DNA of 64,000 nt from positions 1,742,070 through 1,806,069 of the forward strand of contig MU004236.1 of assembly GCA_010405405.1 (NCBI GenBank), given 5' to 3'. The position numbers were made by a program, and so were the translations under genes. A model generated the notes under the pieces. The model was not told the DNA's origin. It saw only the letters and a list, made by a program, of their open reading frames with translations, and ran no database searches. Below, piece after piece: positions 34,969 through 46,216 of this stretch (positions are counted from its first letter, which is position 1; each line of letters opens with the position of its first letter). This stretch comes from Microthyrium microscopicum (taxonomy: Eukaryota > Ascomycota > Dothideomycetes > Microthyriales > Microthyriaceae).

Positions 34969-36876
34969 ATCTACGAGGTCGTGTTCATCTGCGCTTAAAT
35001 GTTAGTAAAGCTTGATTTTCTTCATAGAATAGCTTCCAGAAACGGAGCCTTGCACGGGGCGAACAGCAAGGGGTACGGCAACGTACATGACGAACAAAGA
35101 GAGAAAAACGGCCCTCGTCAACGGTCAAATGATAAGATATCAGGTGATACAGATAATCTCTCCGTATAAAGTATGTCATAGGGCGCCTTATGGGGCGCAA
35201 ATGGTGGGATAATATATAGTATCTGGTGGACGGAGCTGGGAGAGAGATGGCTGGATTCGGAGGACAAGTCGAAGAATGCAATTGATAAGGCGAGGCTTCA
35301 GAAGGAGTGAACACCTTGAGATAATAGACAAAGCTTAGGACGAAGGAGTGACAGAGCTAAAGGGGGAAGGACAGCCGGGGCAAACAAGAGGGGCCTAGGC
35401 GAATAATAACAGACGGTTAACGGGCAGAGAGGAGACCGAGTCGGAAGGACAAACAGGAATAGAGGACGGATGGGACGTTTTGAGAATAGACACCTGTGTT
35501 GGAAACTGGAAAAGGATCTTGGTTAATGATTTTAGTTTAGATATGTTCAGTCAAGCTTTGACACCAGCCCTCTGGGCTCGCGGATATGTAGAGGTTTGCC
35601 ATCTCAATCAGAAGGCTGACTGCCCTCAAATCAAGCCGTTTCGGGGTGGTTGAGCGTCAAAACGAGGCTATAATAGAAAGTGAGTTAGGTAGATAGTAGC
35701 GATAGTAAGTTGCTAGGGGGTGGTTCAACAGATGTGGAGGGGGTATGTTTGTTGGTCGCGAGGGGAAAGAATTCCAGACGGATAGAGAACAAAGTGATGC
35801 GCACAGCGAATGAATCCAGGTGGACAGGGATGTGATGAGATTGATGAGACTTGAAACACAGAGAGCTGCTTCAAAAGCGCGTCGGCGAGTGCGACAACCA
35901 TGTTGCATGGCCGAAACTCTGAAACCAACTGAGAGAGCTTGCAGCTGCAGCAGCACAGACAACGTGCAGATTTACAGGTTTGCAGATGTACAGATGTGCA
36001 GCTAAAGCAGAGAGCTTGATTGAAGAAGCAATAGAAGACTGGTAGACTGAATCAATTGAAATAATAAGATGGTTGGTGATATAAAGATGAAGATCTGATG
36101 TCAAACTTGGGGTTAAAGGGGGCCAAGCAGACCGCGCTAAGGGGGTTTCTTGCCTCCCAACAGCAATATGTGGCGTCTGAGGGGCAATAGTTGGCAAAAT
36201 GCTCCAGATTCAAAAAAGAGTCGATTTCGAGGGCCAAAACGACCACCAATGAGAAAAATACAAATTCGTCGAATAGCTAAATTTAGAGTTGAAGATAGAC
36301 GCACGCTCGCGGAAGCTCTCAGACTGGGGGAAGGGGAAAGGCACGAGGGCGAAAAGTGCGAGGGACTAGGGTACAGTAACTGGCAAGCTCCTTCCTACGA
36401 TCAGCGCTGAGACAATGTCAAATCATACAACAAACCAAGATTCATTTTCCTTCTTCGCCGCATCTTTGCATGCTGTAATGGTGTTGACCCCACGAACTGA
36501 CAAGTATCAGTCGTTGTTGAGTGCAGCAAGCGCCGGCCTGCAACGGAGAGCCTCGCTGCGCGGTTATAAACTTATAACCTGCATATTGGCCCCACCACCA
36601 ACTCCAGCAAAGAACACAGTGTACGCGCCCTTGGATTCGAGTTTTAAGATAGTAACCGGACCCGCTTCTTGCATGGCCTGCCAAAAGACCTCTGCCCTGA
36701 GCCTCATCTGTCAACATGTCCAACACGTTGATCGACCTGTCAACCTTCATCACCAACCACGAATTGTAGACCAGCGCTCAGTGCCAACCCTGTTGGTGAG
36801 GGTATGCCTTGGTCAGTTCAAGTGACAAATTGCTTATGTTGAAGGGAGTATTTGCCTGCTGCAATATATCCAAAGC
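34969..36876. other. Long upstream region of the Rua1-like gene
   Basis: About 1.9 kb without a supported gene. Read on the minus strand it is pyrimidine-rich in blocks (35340-35480, 35700-35780), as seen in long leaders and promoters of fungal regulators, and it contains several short upstream reading frames. A perfect palindromic unit, ggttataaacttataacc, lies near 36560. The far end touches the transposon relic. Confidence 0.45.
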
Positions 36877-36892
36877 ATCCCTTACTACGTAG
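36877..36892 (+). repeat. Left terminal inverted repeat of the relic
   Basis: ATCCCTTACTACGTAG; its exact complement lies at 39790-39805. Inside both ends the sequence tagaca follows soon after, so the repeat may be longer and degraded. Confidence 0.7.
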
Positions 36893-39789
36893 TAGACATT
36901 ATGGCGCTTCGCCACCTGTAAGGGTTCTACCACCGTAATACTAAAGCGGTTACTACACATACAATTCTTGTAGGGAATGTCTAGTGGGCTATTTACTAAA
37001 GGGGCGTTTAATTTGGAAGATATCTTGAGATCTAGATATAATAAAATAGTGAGATTTCTGGTATTAAGATGTTACTACTACCTAATCCTTCTATTAGTGT
37101 CTACGTAATTATTAGAGCCTTCTATTACTATATAATAAGTTAGCTAATTCTTATCTAAATAAGATATAAATTATATGCTTATAATGCTTATAGAAAGGAC
37201 GAAAACATCCTATATAAAGTAGGTAGTAATTAAGACATTTTGTATAATAAAACTATGTTTTTATAACGTGTCCTTATAAATAGTTTTGATACTTCTTTTA
37301 TTAACAAAAGAAGTAGTATTTATAACTACTCTATAATATAACTGCTATAGTATGATTACCTACAGCAAGTTAAGATCCTAAAAGTTTAGTGTCTATAGTT
37401 ACTCTTTTATAGAATCTATTATTTTGAATCTACTTAATCTTTTTAGTCTGATTTGAATTGATAAAGTCTATAGTGAATTTAGGTCCTTCTTCATTAAGCA
37501 TACTTTGCATATATAAATTCCAAGCTAATAATACGCAGTATTGCCTTAGATTTAAAGGATATTATAAAAAATACTTTTTAGGAAGTCGTGCGAGTAGAGG
37601 CTATAGCTTAGCTTTAATCGCTTAAGCTAGCATATTGCTATTAGTAGTAGTTACGTTAACTTCAAAAAATAATAAAGGTATCCAGTTTTTGTTACCTAAA
37701 CAAATATGCATTAGTATAGAATTTTAAGAGCTTTTAAATAGTACTATTTTTAAGAAAATTGGACTAAAGATAAGAAAGCTAAAAACTCTAGCGGCGTTCT
37801 TACTAATTTAATGTGCTATATAATATAAGCGCTGCTAGTCTGCTAGATTAACCCCATTTATATAAGAATTATATTTAATTATAACCACAGGTTGTTCTAG
37901 TGTTTTATAAGACTTAGAGCCTTAAAGACGATTAATTTCTTGCTTCTTATAGCCTATAGTCTTATTAAGAATTGCAGGCTTCGTTCTAATAGCTTTTTTA
38001 GTTGTACTAATACTATAATAAGTTGTTAAGAAGCGTATAAGAATATAATCTCGCTAGAGGAGAGAGAAGATATCTTAAACTACCTTTTTATCTGTTGTCC
38101 CCCATGGCTACTTATTCGACTTCTTCTCTATTAAAGCGTATTATTTAGGGTATTCTTTTTGATTAGTATAGGTAGTTTCTACAGTAGCTATATCGTAAAA
38201 ACGAAGCGCTGAGAATAGGCGTATAGAACTAAAGAAGTTATTATAAAAAATAATGAAGTTCTTTACGTCGTTAGGTAGAGATAGATATAGCTAAATAATG
38301 GCCCGCGCTATAGGCGTTAATTTAGTAAAGAATACGGGATAACCTTCTAGTAGACTTTATGAAAGCTTGTAGGTAGGAATATCAACGTTTTCGCTAGTAT
38401 GTTATGGTATGCCGCTACGGGTCGTATATAATAGGTCGTAAATATAGCTATGATTATATAAAGCAAGTATTTTATACCCCTTTGAGATTAGTTTACCCTT
38501 AATATATACTATATCTTTGGATCTGCCTATAAATTTTACTATTATCTTATTAATCGCGACGTGGCTTAATGGTATAATATACTCTTTAAAACGACGAAGT
38601 AGAGTAGAGGATAAGGGCTTAATTTTGGCAAAAATAGGTTCTGTAGGACGAGCTGAAGCTGCTAAAGACGCTTTAGTAGTTAATAATGAAGTTATAAAGG
38701 CCTTTATAGGAATTGGGCTAAGATGTAGATATTTCTTAATCCTCTAGAACCTAGCAGCGGGTATAAATGCTTAAATTAAGTAATAGGGATTAATACTATC
38801 TTAGGTCTATAGGTTCTTGATCTTTAAGATAGAATAGGCCCTTAGATAGATATAGATTCTAAAGAATATCTTAATGTTACTAATACTGATTAGATTAGGA
38901 ATAGCTTTAAAGGGAGGAATATCGTCCTTTAGGCGTATATAATCTATAGTGTTTTGAAAGATTTCTATAAAGTCTTTATGTTTAAAAAATAGGCTAAAGA
39001 ACAGTAGTAGTATATTAAATCTACTTATTAGATCGTTAACGCTAATAGGGCGAGTTTTATGGACCTATAGAGCAATATCTATGGTTCTAAAGCTAATTTT
39101 AATAGGAATTCTTTATAGAGTTCTCGTAAAAGGATTAAAGAAGTCTCTTAGTAATTGTAGCTATATTTTGGTATATTCTAGTACTAGCATTAGGTTGAAC
39201 TTATATTTATCGTATCTAAAAACTATTGGTTTACCCTCTATCTCTTGAACATTGAGGGCTTCGCGCTTACTAGGTAAGGGCTAACGGTTAGATAGAGATG
39301 TTAGAATAGGCCTATTGTCTTTAGAAGGCTAATTATCTTGTTGTTGCTTTATTGCTTCTAAAAAGGTATTCATTGAATTAGGCAGATTGCAAGCTTTAAA
39401 TTTAATATCGTAATATATAGATTCCTTATTAATCTATTACTAGAGTAACTTAGGATTAAATTCTATATTTGATATCTTGAGGGTAGTTGTATGAAGTGGT
39501 AAGAAGAAGAGGAATAGGTAAGGGTGAAGAGATTATAAAAAACTTAGAAATTTCATTACTAAAGGACTATAGTAGTAATTTAATACTAAATCTTTTGGAA
39601 ATTCTATGACGTATATAGCTTAAAAGCGCGCTTCTAATAAGCACAATTTTGTTAAGGGCAATGAATTAGGGGTTAAGAACAAGTAGTTGATTAGCGCAAA
39701 AATAAGCTTCGCTATTCTCTCACGACTCTATAATATTAGGCTAGATTGGGTAAGGCGCCCGTGCGCTAATGCAGTGTCTACTTGGGATT

Positions 39790-39805
39790 CTACGTAGTAA
39801 GGGAT
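39790..39805 (-). repeat. Right terminal inverted repeat of the relic
   Basis: Complement of the repeat at 36877-36892, identical over 16 bases. Confidence 0.7.
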
Positions 39806-42278
39806 AGAGCTACGCGGTCCTGCATGAGGTCTGGCCAGTGGTAGAGGTCAGAGCTCGTGAGCTCCACTATTAGGCTGTGAGCCCTCTTTGGAGTTGCTTG
39901 ATGCTAAGAAGCTGCTGTACAGTCCACTATTGATATACTTCTTTACAACGTAATTTTTTTGCTAATGTGCTATCGTCTTTGATTAGAGTTTAGACTACAA
40001 TACAGCATACACTTGTCATAACATCCATTTCTGCTATAAAAGACGAAGCAAAATAGAGGTCATGAATGTGGCCAACTCCAAACAGGTTAAACCAATGTTT
40101 TAGCGCCCTAAGCTAGCCCACATATAGATTCGTTTCCCCCCTTCTGACAGCCTTGCACGGCCCTTGAGCCCCCTTTCCATAGTCTAAGAGTCTCCATGAT
40201 CTCCATCGGGGTATCTTGATGTCGACTGAGCATCCCTCTCCAGTGTCCATCCACCCGGTTACGTTGCGCTTAACAAACACCGATATACCTCGAGCACTGC
40301 CTGCTAGGCTACCCCAAACCTAGTGCATCTGCTCAACTCCACATGTAAGCATACCACCAATCCCTGTATCCAGAAGGTAGTGTTTCCCGCGCCGTGCTAT
40401 AACAGCACAGTACTACTACTAACAGTTGAAAATTTACGCCCGAGTTATGGCGTACAATGACTAGTTTCGATTCTGCAGGACGCCGAAATCGAACTTGCAC
40501 ACATGAGGAATGTCGCTCAATCGATGAAAGATGACCGTATTGATCCCTCTTCCGATAAATCTGCAGTCGGATATTGACTCTAGACTTGTAAGGTTGGTAG
40601 CCGAAACCTCGCTTTTTTTCATACGCTTGCTCCCGCGTTCTTGGGTTGCACATAAACGCGCGTTGGACCAAAACTGGCAATTCTACGACTGGTTTATCGT
40701 TCATGTGGCTCGAATGGAGTTAGTAGACTTTACAAAAGCGGTCAAACTCACACATCGGTCTGCATATTGTCGGAAGCAAGGGAGAGCATTCAATAAGCTG
40801 AATTTCGTTCTTCATGGATAGTTCGACATGTTACACAGATGTCGGAGAGGCCGGTGAACCTAATCCAACAAGAGTAGCATTTCTCGGAAACTGAACAAGT
40901 CAAAGAAAACAGAACAAATTAGGTGGGAGAAGTGTCACACCCGCTCTACCAGTACTCCTCTTCATCATCTCAGACATTTTCCAGATAATTCAATCTTGGA
41001 CACGTTGTATAGATAGAACGCACAGAGCGTATAAAGGTTTTGTGATATTGAATTCGTGTGTAGCATGAATTTGCTCATCCTAGTCATATCTGCCAAAACC
41101 CATAATCATATGCAACCCACATAATTCTTTCCAGCATCAGATCGTCTGCTCTAGCAAAAAGCCATCTACCTTTCTCCGCACGCCATCTTGCGGATAATCC
41201 GATCTGTTTGCATCAAGAACCAGCCATCTATTGCTCTGTGCGCCTGCTCTCGCTGCCTTTCAGCCTCGTTGGCGTGCTCCCACACTTCCTATCAACTACG
41301 ATCACCCGCGAACACAATTTCCCCGCACAGTTGACATATACGCAGTCTGGCTTACTGCATTACAGACTGGCTGTAAAGTTCGAAAATCAATCATCCCATG
41401 TGAAAAAGTGAATCAATCGAGTACAGTAAGCCAGTCATTGTACGCTATATGCCAACCAGCCTTCTCGAACAAGACTAGCACATCCACCCAGAATTGTACC
41501 GCATCCTGTGCCCTGAAGACAAGATACATCATTGTCACCGTGCCACGTGTGTAAGCGGCAGGGTTAAAGAAGTTGTTGTGCGTTGCTTAATGGACTCTAA
41601 CGTCGCGACATATCCCCTTGCCTGCGGAGGTACCCGTGCGCCATCCCGCGCTTCGTGCCGCGCAGTCCTCGTCAAGTCATGGAGTATAATTCTCTCGCCG
41701 ACTTGAATGAATTGATTACGCCGACGATTCTCTATGGAGTGACGACTTGCTTATTGGCAGGTGAGTTGTGTGTGTGTTGCGCTAGTTGGACCAGCGGTCT
41801 TAATACATGTGATATAGGGATCTCAAACACGCGAATGTTTGAAATTGTTTTCTAGATCGTGGCGATTAGACCAATAAGACGACTTCAGAGGTGAACAAAA
41901 AGTAGCTCAAGTGGTCTAGGCGGAAGCACCATCCGAACAGCCCGCTATGAATCTCCTCTCGAAAGTGGCAGGAAGAAATTCTCCGCTGAGCTATAGATTC
42001 CTTGATGTTTGACGCTATCACTATAGCAGGCAGTACTAAGCTCATCTGACATATCAACGGCAACGCCACATCAAACAGATCACGCAATGTACTGACCAAC
42101 GAACAGCAGCCAAAGTCCCTCTTTGTACTCCACAAGTCCACAAGCAACAGATCATCAGCAACCCCTCCCCCATCCAGGCTCCTAAGTGGTACATCGAGGA
42201 AACATGCCCATGAACTCCTGCAGACTTCTGCGCATCCTAACCTCCTCACCATAGCGAAAAGAGGGAGAAGTTTTTTCT
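39806..42278. other. Gene-poor flank of the transposon relic
   Basis: About 2.5 kb with normal base composition but no complete gene. At about 41680 (plus) a short reading frame, MEYNSLADLNELITPTILYGVT, ends in a plausible GTGAGT donor. It resembles the first exon of a fungal multi-span membrane protein, yet no further exon follows, so it may be a truncated remnant. The perfect palindrome gagctcgtgagctc sits near 39865. Open frames near 40333-40821 on both strands were not accepted. Confidence 0.4.
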
Positions 42279-43811
42279 TTACGAGGCAACGGTGAACCGC
42301 ACTGATCCACTCTCAGCTCTGCAGAGCGTGCTACCATCCCCTTCTCCCCTTTCCGCCTCAACGTAGCCTCCAATGAACTTCCTATCTTGCTTGATGATAT
42401 GGACATCTGGGCCACCTACTGCCACACGGCCTACTGCTGAAACGGCTTCTACTACTCCTTCCCATGTCTTAGGATATGTGACGTCCACTTCGCCTGCATT
42501 CGATGTATGTCGGCTGTCCAGCCGTGCCAGTGGCATCTCAGGTTCGTTGAGCGGCGTTAGCAAGTTAATCATCTGACGACCCGCGTGCGAAACCGTCGCC
42601 ATGTCAGAGGGGTAGCGGTCCGCAGCGAATGGCAAGATGTTCGCGCGGATATTGCCCACGGCTGTTTGAAGGCTCGTCAGTGAGCCATGCAAAACGGATC
42701 CGGAAATGTGGCCTAGACGGCTGCTGATGTTCACTTGGTAGTCGCGCTCGGGGAACGAGTGCATGCCGGCGGGTGGCTGGTACTCTACATGGACACCACC
42801 CGCTTCAGTGGCGATGGTGAGTTTGGCGGATCGAGCGACCTCGCCGAGTTTTGTTTCGCGGGGCACAATGTCGGCGGCGACTGTGCCGGCGGCAGCCTGG
42901 ATGGATAGCTCATTGTGTAGAGGGAATGTACCTTTGACTGAGCCAGCAGCAACGTGGATGTAGGTGTTTGTTGCTTCAAACATTGGATCTGCGTGCATCG
43001 AACCAGCGAGCAATGTAAAATTAGCAGTGGTGGCTGTCAAGCTAACTGGTTCAGGTATCGTGATTCCAAAGATCCAAGACTCGACTGTCAGTTCATCGAG
43101 TTTCAATTCGGGTCGAACATAAATCGTCGTTTGACTTTCGATACATTGCTCTCCATATGGCCCGTTCCTATCTGTGTCTGGATCAGGATAGCGAATGGTC
43201 AAGGTGCTGTCAGTTGCGTCAAGCACCAACCGCTTTAGGAGGCTAGGATTTGTGACGTTGAAAGTAAACCGAACGACGATATCATCGGTCTGATCTTTGT
43301 CCGCGGCAAGGATATGGACGTTGGAGTTTTGGAAATGTTCATGACCGTGCTCGTGGTGTTTCGCAGGTCGGATTTGGTTCCTGATCGTGAATGTTTTCAA
43401 GTCGTGGAAAGACCAAGTTCTGGTCAAGTTGGTAAAATGTCCGCATCGGTCCTTACTGGATTCTTGAGCAGTGATATCTGATTTCAAGTCTGCCTTGCTC
43501 AAACCAAAAACGTTAAAGTTCGAGAATAACACTATGAGCATAACAATCGAAACCATGCGGAATAAGACCACGCAAGGGTTTCTTTTTTTCTGGCGATATT
43601 TGTAGCTGCCATCGTTAAAAACATTTTCCGAATTCTCATCCGTTTTTTCATAATCTACAGTCTTGAATGACCGAAGGAACTGACTTGTCCAGCTTGGACG
43701 AAGCACTTCATATTTGCTATTCTGAATTGCAGGATCATCACTTGATGGTACGAACTGCACCGGATATTGTGGCAAAGGCTCTTTTTGGTCGTCGGAAACA
43801 GAAGTCTGCAT
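42279..43811 (-). CDS. Single-span membrane protein with DUF4097-like outer region
   Basis: 510 residues, one exon. The first 80 are cytoplasmic and charged, ending KYRQKKRNP. One hydrophobic helix follows (CVVLFRMVSIVMLIVLFSNFNVFGL, about 78-103), so the topology is type II with a large outer domain. That domain repeats short strands with glycine turns (NFTLLAGSMHADPMFEAT, IHVAAGSVKGTFPLHNELSIQAAAGTVAADI, GHISGSVLHGSLTSLQTAVGNIRANIL). This pattern matches the beta-helix-like DUF4097/putative adhesin fold. N-glycosylation sites (NLT, NVT, NFT, NIS) occur in it. A related layout is common in fungal proteins of unknown role at the cell surface or in endomembranes. The Met at 43811 is the first in frame. 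Confidence 0.85.
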   Translation of the reverse strand: MQTSVSDDQKEPLPQYPVQFVPSSDDPAIQNSKYEVLRPSWTSQFLRSFKTVDYEKTDENSENVFNDGSYKYRQKKRNPCVVLFRMVSIVMLIVLFSNFNVFGLSKADLKSDITAQESSKDRCGHFTNLTRTWSFHDLKTFTIRNQIRPAKHHEHGHEHFQNSNVHILAADKDQTDDIVVRFTFNVTNPSLLKRLVLDATDSTLTIRYPDPDTDRNGPYGEQCIESQTTIYVRPELKLDELTVESWIFGITIPEPVSLTATTANFTLLAGSMHADPMFEATNTYIHVAAGSVKGTFPLHNELSIQAAAGTVAADIVPRETKLGEVARSAKLTIATEAGGVHVEYQPPAGMHSFPERDYQVNISSRLGHISGSVLHGSLTSLQTAVGNIRANILPFAADRYPSDMATVSHAGRQMINLLTPLNEPEMPLARLDSRHTSNAGEVDVTYPKTWEGVVEAVSAVGRVAVGGPDVHIIKQDRKFIGGYVEAERGEGDGSTLCRAESGSVRFTVAS

Positions 43812-44900
43812 GTCCCGATGGCTATTAGGGCCCGATGAGGCTCGTGGGTGAGGCTCTGTGTTGCAAAATTGCCCAAATTAGCTAAACCCTCAAAAAATGA
43901 AGAAACGGGGCCAGATTCTCGGCATGCTGAGTGAACAGATTTGTTTCCACCACCAAGATGTGTCAGATTGCCCTCGGCTGGCGTTCAGCCCGATGAACAA
44001 CGTTTATAATTGCCTCAGAGGATCAATAAGGATTCTAATAAATACCTTGGATTGGTTTGGTGGTATCCAAGTGTACGGAAACAAACTCTGAAAGGTGTTC
44101 GTTCGGATTCTGTGGTGACATGGTGGAGCTGAACAAGGCTGATTTGGCAGGTCGGAGTTTCCCCGAACCTTTTGACCGCTGGATCGGAGGACGTGATTTT
44201 AAAACTTGTCGAAGGAAACTTCAAGTTTGACAAGCTCAATATAGTTGATATTATATTCAATAGTTGGGTTCATGAGGTATGATTGATTCGATGTTGGAGG
44301 AGAGCTGTTGGCTGGGATAATTGAAGGATTGAGGGGTGCGTCTAGGCAGCTGCCAAAGATGAATTGGAATTGGGGCTCAGTAAACAGGGATAGTTTCTGG
44401 TAGTACAATTTAATAGCTGGTTGATGTTTATGGGGTAGGGGGATGAAGTTGATTGTAGAGCTCGCTAGGCTGTTGCCTTGGGACGCCAGTCCAGACTCCA
44501 GAGAAGATGTAGTGGTTTGAATGTAATGTTGTGGGATGATGATGCCTGAACTTGATCCTTCAAAGGATTTGAAGGATCAGAATCTTTTCTCTCAGACATG
44601 TGCCAATTGCAATATAAGTTATTTTTTGATTACCGGGGAGCTCTGGTACACACTAAGAAATATGGATCTCGATGAGCGGACATCACGTCAGTGTCATATC
44701 ATGACTTTTGTTTCTCCGCTCTGATTCAGTAATTTGAAGGGACCACTGACGCTTGTGCGTCAGAAAAGAAAGCTCCTGGCGAGAGCTGTTAGTTGAGGCA
44801 GATCCTCCTATCAACATATTCACACATCGGAAGCCGCTCGTCGTGATCAAGAGCAAGAAGTGAGAGCCACGCAATCCAGAGTTCTTCGTGCATGACAACC
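43812..44900. other. Intergenic region
   Basis: Upstream of the membrane-protein gene and downstream of the Sen15 gene (both minus). AT-rich from 44200 to 44400. No gene or repeat accepted. Confidence 0.45.
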
Positions 44901-45518
44901 TCAGTTTTGTCTAGGCTTTACAATGCCATCATGAGCAACGTAATATACAACAGTGCTATCATCCGACAGAATAGCAGCAAGTAAATGCTTGGTGCTTCTC
45001 CATTTGTTCTGTAGTGGTTGGCCAGGTTCGTAACCATCAGGCCCAGGCGGCTCAGAGGGGATCGCATCGAAAATGGTTGCCAAACGACGAAGCGACCATT
45101 CTTCTTGTAGATGCATGGGTAGCACCCATTCAAGCTCTGGTGAGAGCTCGATAGGCTCGTTGGGTATTCTATCCCCAGAAGTCTGAGCTCTCTGTACTTT
45201 TCGCTGTGATTCTTGCTTTAGTAGCTCTATTTGCTCGTCCGGATGAACATAGACTCGACGAGGTGGAAGTCCAGACACTATTGGGCGAGCTAGTGGCTGA
45301 CCGGTCAGGGGAGAGATGGTATGGATTTTTAGTTGCGTCCATCGATGTTCGAATTCTAGGTTGTGTTGAATCTGAAGAGCGAGTTGGTGGTAGGAGTCAT
45401 CCGGTCTCGTGGCCAGTAGCTGCATCAGTTGAGATGGCGCCGACGGAGTAGCAACAGATGTGGTCCGCATCTTGCCCGTGACGGGATTTTGAGGAGAGAG
45501 AAAATCTGTAGTCAGCAT
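44901..45518 (-). CDS. SEN15: tRNA-splicing endonuclease subunit Sen15
   Basis: 205 residues in one exon. The Sen15 domain (PF09631) is clear: HRWTQLKIHTISPLTG, GLPPRRVYVHPDEQIELLK, ELEWVLPMHLQEEWSLRRLATIFDAI, then KHLLAAILSDDSTVVYYVAHDGIVKPRQN at the very C-terminus. Sen15 is a non-catalytic structural subunit that pairs with Sen34 in the Sen2-Sen34-Sen15-Sen54 complex, which cuts introns from pre-tRNAs. The N-terminal 30 residues are variable; MRTTSVATPSAPSQL at 45470 may be the real start. A foldback element (45645-45744) lies about 130 bases upstream. Confidence 0.93.
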   Translation of the reverse strand: MLTTDFLSPQNPVTGKMRTTSVATPSAPSQLMQLLATRPDDSYHQLALQIQHNLEFEHRWTQLKIHTISPLTGQPLARPIVSGLPPRRVYVHPDEQIELLKQESQRKVQRAQTSGDRIPNEPIELSPELEWVLPMHLQEEWSLRRLATIFDAIPSEPPGPDGYEPGQPLQNKWRSTKHLLAAILSDDSTVVYYVAHDGIVKPRQN

Positions 45519-45644
45519 TGATATTGAGATGTGGTGAGAATGAAAGAAAGTTGTCTTGGGTGGCTAAGCCCAAAGAGGAAAATGCGATGCTTCAAGAGGC
45601 CCAAGCGTCTTCAGAAGTTGAGATGCAACTTCCTTTGACTTTCC

Positions 45645-45744
45645 TACGGAAGCGCATTGCGGCCTACCCTTCCACATCAGCAAAACCAAAATCTGATTTT
45701 GGATGTTGCTGATGTGGAAGGGTAGGCCACAATGCGCTTCCGTA
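45645..45744. mobile_element. 100-base foldback (MITE-like) element with 6-base target duplication
   Basis: The arms 45645-45682 and 45707-45744 are inverted copies, 38 bases each with one mismatch (tacggaagcgcattgcggcc... pairing with ...ggccacaatgcgcttccgta). The short centre also pairs partly (ccaaaatc with gattttgg), so almost the whole element can fold into one hairpin. The six bases ctttcc stand directly on both sides (45639-45644 and 45745-45750), as expected for a target-site duplication. It has no coding capacity. The near-identity of the arms suggests a young insertion. It lies in the upstream region of SEN15 and might affect its transcription. Confidence 0.8.
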
Positions 45745-46216
45745 CTTTCCCACTCTTACCAACTACATCAACATCTCTCTCAAGAGTCAAGACGAAGAAC
45801 AGCCATTGTTTTGGACCTGGTTTTGAAATGTCGATTCCCAATTTTATCCCATCGTCGAAAGCTAGCAGGGAATTATAACAGGTAGGAATCTAAGCTTCGA
45901 GACCATACAAGAGAGCAATGTCTTATAAAGTTAGTAAAGAATATTGAGATCAGGAGACTTAAGAAGTCATAAATCATATAATTTTACTATTGCAACCGCG
46001 AAATGCGACGGGTACAATCTTAACCGATGAATATTACGACCAATACCGTAATCCACACAGTGCAATGACATGAGCGTCTTGCAAATGCTAAGCTTGAGAA
46101 GTGGTCTCAAATTCCTTCCAGATAATAAGACTCTTTGCTGAGTCGAGATCTTCCGCAACTACTTCACACAATTGGCAAAGTAAGAAAGCAATACCATAAT
46201 TCTTCCAAAGGTTCTC
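45745..46216. other. Intergenic region
   Basis: Between the foldback element and the 3' end of the broken hypothetical gene. Nothing else seen. Confidence 0.4.

Larger units (their letters stand above)
36877..39805 (-). mobile_element. RIP-degraded piggyBac-type DNA transposon
   Basis: A sharply AT-rich island, rich in TA and poor in CpG and CpA, as left by repeat-induced point mutation. Its ends are 16-base inverted repeats, ATCCCTTACTACGTAG at 36877-36892 and its complement at 39790-39805. On the minus strand, scattered pieces match piggyBac-like transposases (DDE_Tnp_1_7). They read SHVAINKIIVKFIGRSK with KLISKGYKILALYNHSYIYDL (about 38570-38440), a block like NVKNFIIFYNNFFSS (about 38270-38210), and NGVNLADQ (about 37860-37835). 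The position of the first catalytic Asp reads Asn, the change RIP would make. Many stops break the frame, so it is dead. No TTAA duplication is obvious at the repeats, so the true ends may differ slightly. Confidence 0.8.

Noticed and set aside
40333-40821. Open frames on both strands near the transposon flank
   Set aside because: Mutually overlapping, no family signal, implausible start contexts.
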